This document shows, one piece after another, positions 11,267-22,919 of a stretch of DNA of 64,000 nt; within the stretch, counting starts at the first letter, position 1; each line of letters opens with the position of its first letter. The notes under the pieces were generated by a model. That model did not search any database. It was not told the origin of the DNA and saw only the letters and a program-made list of their open reading frames with translations. The DNA is taken from assembly GCA_026874595.1 (NCBI GenBank), contig CM049311.1, positions 65,019,953 through 65,083,952 of the forward strand, given 5' to 3'. A program made the position numbers and the translations under genes. The stretch comes from Sipunculus nudus (taxonomy: Eukaryota; Annelida; Sipuncula; Golfingiida; Sipunculidae).

Positions 11267-13994
11267 CGTGGTTTTATTTCTTTTCAGAACTAACTCTGAC
11301 AGGCCGAATGACCTACTCGAATCCTATCGCATTTACCTTCCCGATGAGACAGTAAGTATAGACCATTTTGACTAATGCCCTGGTCTCACTGCAAGATATT
11401 CAGGGAAATGCGGGTTGTGGTGATTTGAATTACATCAGTTACGATTTGGTGGTCACACTAGACGGTTTTTATGACCGATCCAATCACCATGGTACCTGTA
11501 TGCGAGGTGTATTAAATACTGACACAATCAGAAGTCAGACAATCACACTTTCATTATTTGTTTCGAATCAGTCCATCAATCCACCGAAAATCTGTGAATC
11601 TCTGCAGAAAATCTGGGCACTTGGACCACGGTATCAAGGACATTAAATAAATGGAATGCTTAGCGTTTCATTTCATTAACAGCATGAGACTAAGTCTGGA
11701 TCTTTTCCTTCAAAATTTGTATTTATACGATCTAAAGTTTATTGAGTATCTCAGTGGCCTGTTTATTATAAATTTTATCGATTGAAAATTCTATTAAAGG
11801 TGTGGCCTACTGAGGAAGTCCCAGAATTCAAAGACACCATGATGTCCTTCCATAGCAACTGCACAGAACTTGTTTATCGCGTGCTTGACGTCATTTCCCA
11901 CGCCTTAGGATTCAAGGTCAGGTGAATTATAATAAAAATGTTAATTTTGTAAAGAGTAAAATACAAGGATATATGCTCTAAAACGCTATTACACGCCTTA
12001 GGGTTCAATGTCAGATGAATTTTAATAAAAATAACAATTTTGTAAGAGTAAAATACTCAAAATATCATCTTAAATGCTATTACAAGCTATTTAAAATGAA
12101 CGGCTAATAAAAAAATTAGTTGAAATAAAGATGCAAGAATAAAATTTAGATGTTGCTTAGGCTAGAAAAAAAAATCCAAATTCACCTATAAGTTTTCTTT
12201 TACAAGTTTATCTGAAACCTAACCCTATCTAATGAGATTTTTTTTTAAATGAGATTTTTGTAAAACAATTCTTCTTGATTATCAATTATATTTATATAGA
12301 GCAGTGCGCTACGATTTAGAATATATTTAGAATATAATTTAAAGCATGCTCACAATTTGCTTTTTGCATATATATATATCCACTATCATGCAGTTGCAAA
12401 CTGACTGGAATTCGCTAATTTTCTATAGAATCCTACACACCTGCGAAAGTTCCACGATATGTCAAATGGATGTGCCCCAGTTCAAATGCGTTTAATTCGG
12501 TATCCTCCATTGACCGGTACAGGTAGGCTCTTTATATTATACTCTTTTTCATAGTACACGACTCCTAACGTGTATTCTTGTAACGTATTATTCAGGGGCA
12601 ACATTAAATATGTATATATCAATTGATTTGTACTCACTATATACATTGGGTGTGATAAGAAGGCTGTAATTACCAGCCACGTATTATGTTTTCAAACATC
12701 ACAAGCGGCATAAGTATGTATTATTTCAAGTCGCCCCAATAAACTGACTCTTTTTCACATTTTAAATGTATCATCTCGTAAGAAGACGTTAATATACTAT
12801 TCATAGTTAAGAAATAACTAAATACGCATCAATCCCATCGATGTAAGCGAGTGTGTGCGAAGAATTCTTAAAACTTGTTCAGTTTGTTGTGAGTGAGCAG
12901 ATTACATATATTACTCCATGCATATATTAAAATCCGCTAGGCCCCAGGCTTAACTTTAAAATATCCCAAACGTTTAAGGAAATGGACAGGTATATATGTT
13001 TAATGCTAGATAGTAATATCGCTTTTGCAAAATATCACATGTAGGGATTATAATTATGTTATTTATTTTAATTTGTCTTCCCCTTCACATTCTTTGCTAG
13101 AAGTGAAACCTGGTCAAATTCGTCTGGGAGAGCATACGGATTATGGGTCCATTACTTTGTTATTTCAAGATGAAACCGGAGGGCTAGAGGCAAGACCAAT
13201 CTCCTTTTAGAGACTGACTTTGTTAAAAATGCTTTTCTACATTTTTTTTTAAAGATTGATTTTAAATATTAATGTGTTTATTTTGTTGCAACAACAAGTA
13301 GTTTGCTTCTAAGTGCACATTTATACATGTAATTATTTTGTTAACAAAAACACTTTTTTATTACTGTCCCGTGAAATGTCATTTGTTTCTGGGATCCTCC
13401 AGGTACAGTGCCGTGATGGCATCTATCGCCCTGCCACGCCTATACCAGAAACAGTCCTCGTCAACATCGGGGACCTTATGCAGCGGTTAACCTCCGATGT
13501 CCTTGTGTCCAATGTGAGTAATTTAACATAACTCCCTGCCTGCTTAGTTTTTAATTAAGGTCGGTTTAAAGAGATATGTACAGATAACTTCAGATAAGTT
13601 CAAATAATGTAGATATTGTTTTACTGATAAGCTCAGGAAAAAATGTATTTTCTGCGCATATACGTGTAAGTACATGGTTTCAGAGCTTTTCTTTATTTAC
13701 ATACATAGACTATCATGCACCCAAGAACGGGTATAGCTCATGTTTTCTCCGTTTAACTGGATTTGTACGAGTTCAGAGTAACATCAAAGTTGTAATTTTA
13801 TGTTTCAGAGTCACAGAGTGGTTGTGCCAGGGGAAAAGCAGTGGAATAAGGTCCGACGATCTCTCGCGTTCTTTCTAAAACCTAGTGACAACTGTGTCAT
13901 CGAATGTTTGGATGGCTCAAACAAATACCCGCCTGTTACAGCTGGAGAATATTTTCATTCCAGAATGAAAAAGTTATACAAACTGGAAAACTGA
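10892..13994 (+). CDS. 2-oxoglutarate/Fe(II)-dependent dioxygenase, copy 1, exons 2-8 (no exon 1 in window)
   Basis: Exons: 10892-11004, 11288-11351, 11800-11916, 12429-12522, 13101-13189, 13403-13513, 13809-13994 (stop TGA). The reading frame is open throughout and starts LQNVLRAGDAFF. The iron-binding HTD motif is in exon 6, the second histidine (SHRVVV) and the RRS 2-oxoglutarate motif in exon 8. The C-terminus is six residues shorter than in copies 2 and 3 because TGA follows KLEN. I found no sequence like exon 1 anywhere upstream to position 1. By analogy with the 7.4 kb intron of copy 2 it may lie off the left edge, or it was not included in the duplication. Donor after exon 6 is GC. 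Trp245 of copy 3 is Leu. An AATAAA at 14088-14093 is a likely poly(A) signal. Either a complete gene reaching leftwards or a 5'-truncated pseudogene. Confidence 0.78.
11100..11160 (+). other. Weak tRNA-like relic in intron 2 of copy 1
   Basis: A box-like TAGCAGAGGAA is followed 35 bases later by a B box-like GGCTCGATTCC. The homologous site in copy 2 (about 40430-40480) has lost the B box. Possibly a tRNA-derived SINE head older than the duplication. Confidence 0.25.
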
Positions 13995-14087
13995 GGAGAA
14001 ACCCCAGAATAACTTTTATGATAAACTACTTGGACTAATGTTTAACTTTCACTTCGTTATATTGGGAGTTTCTTACAAGAGCAGTGT

Positions 14088-14093
14088 AATAAA
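14088..14093 (+). promoter_or_regulatory. Poly(A) signal candidate of copy 1
   Basis: AATAAA lies 94 nt past the stop codon of copy 1. The segment between them resembles the 3' flank of copy 2, so it is probably 3'UTR. Confidence 0.5.
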
Positions 14094-14259
14094 GCATGAA
14101 CAATTAATATAGTAAATAAATTTGCCACCATAGTAAAAAAAAGTATTAATACTCCCTGTCACAAACAACATTTAAAAATGATTCATGTTGATATTGTTTG
14201 TAACGCAAGACTTGTATACAGTTAAAAGCCAGAGCTTATTGCTCTTGAATCAAGTACAA

Positions 14260-14510
14260 GTGTTCATCATTAAACATGAGAGCAATACTAACAGAAAACG
14301 AATACCATACTGGTCAGATACGGTAAAACCAATTAAAGATCAGTCCTTGTTTTGGCACTGGGTATGGATACAGAATGGTCGCCCAAATACAGGACATGTG
14401 GCTGTTACTGGACGTAGGACCCGTGCAGAATATCACAGAATATTGAGAAACTGCCAAAGACAAGAGAATAACCTACGCATCGATCTGGTAGAACTCGCGA
14501 GGGTTTGTGT
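14260..14510 (+). mobile_element. LINE fragment (endonuclease-reverse transcriptase linker)
   Basis: The frame reads KRIPYWSDTVKPIKDQS, FWHWVWIQNGRPNTG, then RTRAEYHRILRNCQRQ. This W-rich linker followed by R-x-x-Y is typical of the segment between endonuclease and RT in non-LTR elements common in molluscs. Only this segment is left. It lies 270 bp past the stop of copy 1, just beyond the end of the duplication. Confidence 0.55.
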
Positions 14511-14556
14511 CTTATTTTGGTTTATGATTGCTATAAACTCTCGATTGTGTGTGTGG

Positions 14557-14632
14557 AAAGATGGCTCAGCGGTTATGTGGTTGATCAAGAAACGCGCGAA
14601 GGAAAAGCGCGCAAGTTCGATTCACCTCTTTG
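14557..14632 (+). tRNA. tRNA-like sequence, probably SINE-derived
   Basis: An A box (TGGCTCAGCGG) and a B box (GTTCGATTC) stand at tRNA-like spacing, with a GC-rich stem (ACGCGCG/GCGCGC) between them. Flanking GGAAAGA and TCTTTGC can pair at six of seven positions, but the T stem is poor, so I do not think it is a working tRNA gene. A T-rich tract follows, as expected of a Pol III terminator. Confidence 0.35.
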
Positions 14633-14719
14633 CTTTTTTTCTCTTTTTCTTCATTTTACAAACTTGTATTTTTACTGAAAAAAAATATCTGTTTTGCTTT
14701 ACATTACGAACAAATTGAT

Positions 14720-16400
14720 TCTACCAATAATTATAATTCTAAAACTTGTATTATATTTTATTACACACAGTCATAGAGTTATTTACATACCGAGGCGATA
14801 GCATGATACAGTGGACCTCGTCATTGTCACCGTCAAACGAAGCCGGGAATTATACGAAAATTGCGTGTGATCAAGTGTAACCTTATATGATCAACTCTAG
14901 GGCTTATGATATAATACTATTATGAATTGTCTGAAAGTCATACGTCGGGGGTCAGGGGTGTATACAGGATTTTTTCTGGGTGGGTCGTGATCATAATATT
15001 TTGGACCTTTTCCAAGGGCGTGCAAATTTTTTCAGATTTGCTGGAAACCCTGTTAATACATCGATACATGTCTTATATATTACTTATTTTCTCATGAAAA
15101 TTTTTCATGTAGCCAAATTGGCATTTTATGTAAATGTTATCCATGCGGCCACCCCTGAAGGTTTAAAAGTCGAAAGGCGAAAGATTAATAAATAATAACA
15201 TCTTTTGTTGCTAGTAGCTCAAATATTAATATTATAAACATGTTATATCAGTATACGCGCGGGTTTAAACTTACATATCACTTCGATCGTATATGCTCAA
15301 CAATATTTTTTAGGACGTTTAAATTTTTTTAGTAAAATAAGTTAGCAGGGACAACGGTTTGCTAACTACCCGCAGATTTTGTTGAGGACATTTTGTGTTG
15401 TCATGTTATTCTTTGGAAGGATGATATCTTTTTTACATTTCATTTGAGGATAATTTAGTATTAAACAGATTAAAAAAATCAGCCAAATCATAAAGTTAAA
15501 CGTTTCAGTTAAAAATGGAGATTAATAGCTCTATATAGTGATTGATGAAAAGTACAGCTCACTCAGAATTTATTCTGTATTTAAGTGTTTGCAGGTTGTA
15601 CTATCATAAATATTGTTTTGAGCGGTTGCCTTTGGGTGGTGTTTCTAGATACCTTTAGTTCTGATGTTTTCGTTAACCTACCAACTCTATTCGACGATTT
15701 CACCGCAATGTGTCCCTGTAGGCTCTTCCGATGTATTTCCAATGAAAAGCCGATGCAGCCCCGATATGTTCCGGAGTGACCCAAACACTAAACATTTTTG
15801 AAAATGTTAAAAAATATCCAGATGTCACCCCAATATTCCCCGATGTGTCCAAGCTGATGTTACTCCATTTCAAGTCGGTGTCATAACGGGAGCGACATCG
15901 GCGATGACCAACTTGTATATAACTGCGTATAAGTAATATGCAATATCTTGCAATAACCACGCTGGGCTCGATTGAATATGACATTGACATGGGGGGAAAA
16001 ATTGCAAGGACTCTTACCTGAGCTGGTTAGGCTGTAGACTTTGCCTCGAACAGGACGTGCGCCAAAAATTCAACTGATGTTCAACTGATTCGCCGCTTCA
16101 GTTTCTAGTGTTTTTTGGTGGCAAATGAGGACTGTTGCTAATTTGTTTTCTTGCTTAGATTTCTTTAAAAGAAATCTTAAAGGTATTGAAAAAAGACTAC
16201 TTTTGTATAGATTACATGCACCATACATTGAATTGAATCGAATTTTGTATTTGTCCTGATAAGCATGCACATTTCCACGCATATTGTATCAAAACCGATA
16301 ATAAACAACTGGCCCATGGGCCATCACGCTCAGCTGAATTTGACAACAGGCGATGCATGTATTAATTATTATTATATTAATGGAATCAGGCGTTTTACCC
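14720..16400. other. Spacer without recognised gene
   Basis: AT-rich non-coding sequence. Short open frames at 15581-15990 overlap on both strands and show no motif. Confidence 0.4.
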
Positions 16401-16990
16401 ATAGGCCTTAGAAAATATGATACATTGACCTTATTTAGAGTTTCCAAGATTATACCAAGAACTCCCTAGATGCTTAGTTCTGTGTAGATTGCTACGATTT
16501 GCACACATCTAGCTTATAGGGTGTTATATGCTCACAGAATATGGGTCACAGTGACCTTATTTAGGGTTTCTAAGAAGATTTTACTGGGCTCTCCCTGGAT
16601 CTTAATTAAAATAAAAGTTTCTAGGTCCAACTGCTAACATTTGTACCACAATGCTCAAATCATGTCTTTTGCCTGTCTCACAGAATATTGGTGATCGTTT
16701 CCCCGTAGCTCCACAGTGACCTAAGTTCATGTTTTCACGGACATTTACCCAGGACCTCCGTTAATATTACATTAGAAGATTCTAGGCCCAACGGTCACAA
16801 TCGGTGCCCTGTATTGGTGTTTTAAATAATGCATATCTTCACCATGACCTAATTTCATGTTTCCAAGCAGATTTGCCTAGAAATTCCCTGTGCAGCATTT
16901 GAAGATTCTAAACCTAACGGATACGGTTTCTGATCATATGACATTCAGGGCGCTCAAATCAAATTTCTCGTCCCAAAGGTCGCTAAACCA
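16400..16990. repeat. Diverged pearl-like tandem array
   Basis: Repeated phrases such as CAGAATATGGGTCACAGTGA, TCTAGGTCCAAC and CCTGGA recur every 130-190 bp and match phrases in the array at 29740-31400 in the same orientation. The termini are not recognisable. Confidence 0.5.
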
Positions 16991-16999
16991 GGTAAAAAA

Positions 17000-18830
17000 C
17001 TTACCCTCTCAGAGACTGTGTAAAGAAGTCTAACACTTTGTTTTTGGATATTCTATTTTCTCAGTCAACACATATATACAGGCTGTACACAGGCGCAAAA
17101 ACCGGGTAAGCTACGTGTGACCAATAGTTTGCCCAGGCTGTTCTCATGCTGTTCTGTATTGTGTTCAACAGTTGTGCATGAAAAGTGGCTTAAACGTTTG
17201 ACCAAGAAGGCAAAAGCTAGCTAATCTAGGTCACAGGTCCAATATTGTTGTTCAAAATGCAAAGCCTCAGTTCTCTTTGTTTTTTTTTTTTTGTTTTTTT
17301 GTTTTTTTTTCCTATGCATAGAGTTAGAACTTCTTTGCCTGAGGGGGTGAGAATCATCGACGATGGGTCAGGTCTGGATCCGGGGTAAGGGGAGGGGGGG
17401 GGGGGGGGTAATGTGTTTATTCGATCAAATTATTAAGGTTAATTTAAAATCAGTGATGTTTGAGTATAGAAAGGATATATTTTATTCAGTTTTCTGGAGA
17501 TATGTTGACGTTCTGAATGTGACTTAAGTTAGACAAACCACGGCGAAATTCAACACCACACACTAACGTTACCTGAACTAATCACAGAACCGGTATCTAA
17601 TGTCTTACCCTCAAGACTGTCGTGCCCCATGCAAAACATGACATGACCTATGCGTGGGCAGCAACTTCCAATGAGGCTTTTGTTTGTCCAACATAGTTAC
17701 TAAAGGGTGTCATCCTATACTATTACCTAATTGTAACAGTTTTAACTAAGGCCTGCGCCTTACAAATACAACTTGATGAGCTTATTTTGCAAAAGGTTTA
17801 GGCCCGCCCTGACAATTTACGAAATTGGGTGCCCCTAAAAATTTGTTGAACCGATTTTAGAGGGGGGCGCCTGTTGCGGCCCCCTCTTTACACGCCTCTG
17901 TTTTCACAATGAGTGCCACCAGCCTAAAGTGGATGGCTCAGTTTCAGAATTGCTGGACTTGGGATAGATTTACGTCATGCAATATGCAAGGTCTTTGGAT
18001 TCATTGCTGGTACCTGATCAATGCTTTTCATTTATGTCATTGGGAAAAGGCCCTTGAAAAAATGTCTCTTGAATAAAATGTGGACCTTTTGAAAATGTTG
18101 GGGGGGGGGTGCATATGGTGAATGCATATGGTGAATTCCAAAGTGCGGTTGGGATTGTCGGTATACCAAAGAGCCAACATGTTCCGCAATGATCGTCCGA
18201 GTTTGCTTTCAGAATTTTACAATTTACATGCACTTGTTGGCGAAGGTACTTACACAAGCATATTGCTATCTCTAAATTTATAGGATACGTGAGATAGCTC
18301 CAAATATGCCAAACCAATAATATGCAGCCGCGTTCTGATTACCCTGCCGATCTGTGTGTCAGGCAAGTGGCACGCGCCCTATTGTTGTTGATTGCGCAAT
18401 AGGCTGTCCTCGCGGGGCAATAAACCTGAACGACTTCACGCCTCCCTATCTCGAGTTCACACCTAAGGTGCGATCTGCCACACCTCCGTCTCACCAGCGG
18501 GTTTACCGAAAGTAAGTGGCCAAAATATGCCCAAATATTAAACTAGACAGATTTTTATGCGGTCCTCGCTTTTGTTTGATTCTAAGGAATACTCCTACAC
18601 GGTATCAATTTTACACTACAGCGGGTCATGAACTTATTTCACGGTAAAGGACGAGAGCCGTAGATATTTTCACGCTCCCAAAACCTTTCTTGCTTTCGAG
18701 TTATCAAGCGCACCGATGAATTACAATTTTTACTATTTCATGACAAGAAACCAATTTATAAATGAACTACTACTCACCTGCGCAGAGTTTATTGATACAT
18801 TTAAGAGATTTCTTACTGAAAATTGCTGAT
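17000..18830. other. Spacer with poly-T and poly-G tracts
   Basis: No gene seen. Contains a T-rich run (17279-17311), G15 at 17394-17408 and a G10 run near 18100. Confidence 0.4.
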
Positions 18831-18836
18831 AAATTC

Positions 18837-19612
18837 ATGACGAGTATACCCGTCATAGGCACTGGGGGAATCAGAAAATATGACGAGTATACTCGTCATT
18901 ACGCTCTTTACACAGCGCTTTACCTATAGGGCTACTACCTATATCGTAAGGCGCTGTTTGTTATGACCTCGTATCCTGAATTGCAACACCAGAGGGGAGC
19001 ACTGTATTTTTGTCCAATCAGATGAGACCTTGTGCTGGAAGACAAAGCCAAACAAGGAATACACAGAGCCAATCATATTCATTTCTTTTTGAGTGACAGC
19101 TCATCCCCCAGCGTAACCAGGCTCAGAGAGAATTGCCCCTGACGTGGTTTGCTTAGGGCCTTGGGCACATAGGATGCTCGGCCGGTGAGCTGTAATTCAA
19201 ACGAAACGTAACAACAAAGGCTGCGTGCACACCTCGCTTGCTGGTTTCAGTTCTGCAGACAACAGATACATGGCTACGCTGACACAGTCATAATGTCATA
19301 ATCGAATCGGTCGATGATGCGAGAATGCAGAGGGAGCAATTTAAATTCGACGGGAAACTCATTAAGCGGCGCTTGAAGCGCAGTAATGGGCGGAGCCAGG
19401 ATGCCTGTCGAGTGTTTGTTTATTGGCATCTGATTGGCTGCTTGTCACATCATACGCACGTTTATTTCAGTGGAAAACGAACCGCCATCTGGTGTCAAAA
19501 TATATCATAAACGGTCAAAGCTTGCAGCGTGAAAATCGGTTGCTTCTTTAGAAGCGCAAGATTTCCGCTGCCTCGGGAGCGTAACTCGTCATAGGCAGCG
19601 AAAGTGTTAAAC
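18837..19612. mobile_element. Possible piggyBac-like MITE
   Basis: The right end reads CGTCATAGGCAGCGAAAGTG directly before TTAA (19607-19610), the target of piggyBac elements. A related CCCGTCATAGGCACTGGGGG lies at 18849 and a perfect 20-bp palindrome centred on GTATAC at 18879-18898. A matching left TTAA end was not found, so the left boundary is a guess. Confidence 0.3.
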
Positions 19613-19699
19613 TTTTATCTTTTTTGTACACTTTGTACATCACCTGTAAACATTTTATACATAAATATAATTAAATTTTTAAATTACAATATTTTTATA

Positions 19700-19890
19700 T
19701 TTTGCTGAACTGTCAGCCCTGCTTATCAACCCGAAGCCCGCCCCGCAAATACATTATTTCGGCCTGCCCCGCACGTTCTAATATCTTGCCCGCCCCGCTG
19801 GAATACAGAGCGGGGGGTGGGGGCCGCGGTCCCCCGTTGGCTGCGGGTCAAAATCCGCCCCGCGCAGGGCCCTTATGTGGTTTTGTATGA
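19700..19890. other. GC-rich patch with CCCGCCCCGC repeats
   Basis: A 190-bp island of GC-rich sequence in AT-rich surroundings, with repeated GCCCGCCCCGC-type phrases and G-runs. No coding motif. Possibly a mobile-element end. Confidence 0.4.
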
Positions 19891-19914
19891 CGAGATCCCA
19901 GTGTAAACATTAAA

Positions 19915-20720
19915 ATTATAAGGGGCCCCTGTCAGTCCTTCCTGCCGTCCTTTCGTCCATCTGTCCTTCCGTCAGTGACACTTTCTTTCGAGCGCAATAA
20001 CTTGAAAACAACATACTGCAGCTTTACCAAATTAACAGGGTTGATTGGTACCTATGAGGGCTCCAGACCTATCGAATTACAGACTTGTCAGAATTCCAAT
20101 ATGGCCGCCACAGCCCAATCGCTGATTTTCTTTCGCGCGCGAGAACTCAACAACAACATACTGCAGCTTTCCCAATTGCTCAGGGATGATTGGTACATAT
20201 GAGGGCTCCAGACCTATCAAATTACAGACTTTTCGAAATTCCAATATTGCTGCCACAGCCCAATCGCTGATTTTCTTTCGCGCGCGACAACTCAACAACA
20301 ACATACTGCAGCTTTCCCAAATTAACAGGAATGATTGGCACCTATGAGGGCTCCAGACCTATCGAATTACAGACTTGTCGGAATTCCAAAATGGCCGCCA
20401 CAGCCCAAGCGCTGATTTTATTTCACAACAACTCAACAACATCATACGGCAGCTTTCCCAAATTCACAGGGATGATTGGTACCCATAAGGGATCCAGACC
20501 TGTTGAAGTACAGACCTGTTGGAATTCCAATATGGCTAACATATTACATTCGGTGATTTTCTATTGCACACATTATTTCAGACATATCTTCTTTAATATC
20601 ATTTGATCCAGTAGGATTTTTTCCCTCATGCCAATGGATAAAAACCTGTTTCTGTTTGTCATATTTTTTCAATTTAACTTAATTTTTCACCCATAAGTAA
20701 ACTAGTCCAGCACTTGCAGA
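19915..20720. mobile_element. Pearl-like element with 145-bp tandem core
   Basis: Begins with AGGGGCCCC and a CCGTC-rich leader (19930-19975), then four units of about 145 bp. Each unit contains AACTCAACAACAACAT, CAGCTTTCCCAA, TGAGGGCTCCAGACCT and ATGGCCGCCACAGCCCAA. Units start near 19989, 20134, 20279 and 20424. The second GGGGCCC near 20729 may mark the other end. No protein encoded. Confidence 0.65.
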
Positions 20721-20729
20721 AACACGGGG

Positions 20730-22030
20730 CCCTCTGAGGACCATTGTCCGACCACATCTAGTTTCCTTTCATGTATGTGGTTCTGCATGTAGTCAGCTGA
20801 TTTTTAACAGTGTCACGGAAGTTATCTTTTTAGTTTCCTTTTAACATTTATTTCTTTAAGAAATATTTTAATACATCTGTGAGGTTTTATTTGAGTTTTT
20901 ATTGTTATAAAACTTTATAACTTTTGAAGAAACATTTTCATACGTTCAAAGTTGAGTTAAATAAAAAAAATCAATTTAATTTTTTTTAATGAAAAGAAAT
21001 CATGTTTTTTTAGTCGCTTTTTTACAAGCCCTGTATGCAGCTAGATAGAAAATAAACACGGAAGACAAATTATATGTGCCGAATTCGGAGGACACCATCA
21101 GTTCGGCAGCAGGTAGATTTTGGTTCAAAAAGAAAAACAAACTGCGAATTGATTATATAGATAATTTGAACCAATAATGTACAATAGGAACCCCCCCAAA
21201 AGGCTCACCATGGAATGCCATCTGTACAAGCTGGGTCAGGGAAAACCGCTGTCTCTAAATGTAACCATCACAAGCAAAGAGCTTACTCCCGAACCACAAT
21301 GATTTCCCATTCAATTTAATAATTCATTAAGGTAAAACGTAAACTTATCATCATATCTGACAGGCACATTCTATTTATATCCATATTTTTGTAGCATCCC
21401 GGGCTCCGCCAGCCCAATGCTCCGCGGGTTCACTTTGGTGGGGGGGGGGGGGGGGGGATAGTGACATCGACAACTTAAACCAGACCCATGTTTTTACTGG
21501 AGTTTGTTATGTCGATAATTGTGAATTTAAGAGGGTTTTTCTAAAAGCTAATATTTTAATTTTCTTAAACGCATTTTATTTATTTTTTTTTTCAAAAATT
21601 TCGTTCTGCAATAAGGAGAAATGTATACTTAAATAAGAATAAGGCTTAAGGAGTTTCATAACCAATATATTTGATATATAATGACCAAAAGTGCTCCAAT
21701 ATATATCTTCTTTTCTTGGCGATGTCATTGACGTCATGGAGGAAGATGAAAATGTAAGCCAATAAATTCGACTTAGGAGACACAATGACTTTGAAACAAC
21801 ACCCTTCATTATATAACCCTTTTTTTCTAAAAGTATACATCTCCTCTATAATACCTAATATTACTTTTGTTGATAATTTACGTTTAAGATCGCCAAATAG
21901 GCCGTTGGAAAATAGGCAATCTAAAATGCACAACTGGAATACGGGTAGTCGACAAGCGACTACGTGTATCCGCCGAAATCAGAACGGGACATGTGAAGTG
22001 AGGCATGGATTGAGTAACAAGGGGAAATAT
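20730..22030. other. Spacer with G18 tract
   Basis: No gene seen. G18 at 21440-21457. Overlapping open frames around 21580-21930 show no motif. Confidence 0.4.
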
Positions 22031-22039
22031 AGTGAGGTG

Positions 22040-22600
22040 TGCTGCATATTGTGCCACCTACCACAAAATCCAGAAAGCTATCAAAGTTGTATACAAATGC
22101 AAAATATCAAACCACTGCTGAGATATGAGTGATTTTATCTCAAAGCAAACAAACAGACGGACCCTGTGCAAAAATCGTTGCAGGTGGGGCCACCAATTTT
22201 GCAAATGATAAAGAGCTATGTGAGATCTATACACATGCAAAATTTTGGCCTACTCGGTCAAACGTTCCTGAGATAGGAGCTTTGATGTCTGCAGCGTAAA
22301 CGTGAATGTAGGTGGCGCCACCTGTCATAAAATCAATAAAGCTGTCCAGGATGGACATACATGCAAACTTTCAGGTGGATAAGTCCAACCAATGCAGAGA
22401 TATGAGTGATTTTATTCCAAGGCAGATGAACAGATGGACACTGTGCAAAAATGGTTGCAGATGGCGCCACCATTTTTATGTATGTTATAAAGCTATCCAA
22501 GGGGTACATTTGTGCAAAAAAATTTCCGGATCGGTCAAATGGTTCCCGAGATATGTGGGTTAATGTGCCATGACAGTCGCACTGATGGACGCAGAGCGCA
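22040..22600. repeat. Tandem array, about 270-bp unit, with GGCGCCACC
   Basis: The phrases TGAGTGATTTTAT, CACTGTGCAAAAATGGTTGC, GGCGCCACC and CGGTCAAA recur with about 270-bp spacing (GCCACC joints near 22050, 22190, 22313 and 22465). Confidence 0.6.
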
Positions 22601-22872
22601 GAGGAAAGGTCAGATGTCAAAACAAAATCGAGGCGAAGCAGTTCACATGTGACCCGAACATAATCCCGGGTTTCGTAAAATTCCGCCCAGCGGTGAGGGA
22701 GGAGTTCTCCGGACACCTACGCGCGGCACCTACTGTTTTGGCGAATACAATTACCCCCGGCAGTCAGTAACACAAACAGACTGACGTTTTGATTTAAATA
22801 ATCATTCACAAAATTACAAAGAATTACAGTTCACATTAAAATCCCTTTCCTTACTCGTTATCACGATATGTG

Positions 22873-22879
<7 letters not shown>

Positions 22880-22903
<24 letters not shown>

Positions 22904-22905
22904 CT
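22880..22905. repeat. (GT)n microsatellite
   Basis: Uninterrupted TG repeats follow GAGGGTG. Confidence 0.8.
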
Positions 22906-22919
22906 ATCTATCCAGGCTA

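Larger units (their letters stand above)
6440..14073 (+). repeat. Segmental duplication, unit 1
   Basis: Blocks here pair in order with unit 2 at 36865-43153: 6440-6600 with 36865-37050, 6665-7047 with 37440-37815, 9885-9975 with 37845-37945, 9990-14073 with 39355-43153. Exons are nearly identical, and introns align with small indels and different microsatellite lengths. Unit 1 alone carries a 2.8 kb insertion (about 7048-9862). Unit 2 alone carries insertions at about 37060-37440 and 37950-39350. Confidence 0.8.

Noticed and set aside
14185-14718. 177-codon open frame as a host gene
   Set aside because: Its recognisable middle is a LINE linker segment; the ends are low-complexity and the frame continues into the tRNA-like sequence.
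22312-22770. Frames within the GGCGCCACC array
   Set aside because: The frames repeat with the array unit and have no domain.
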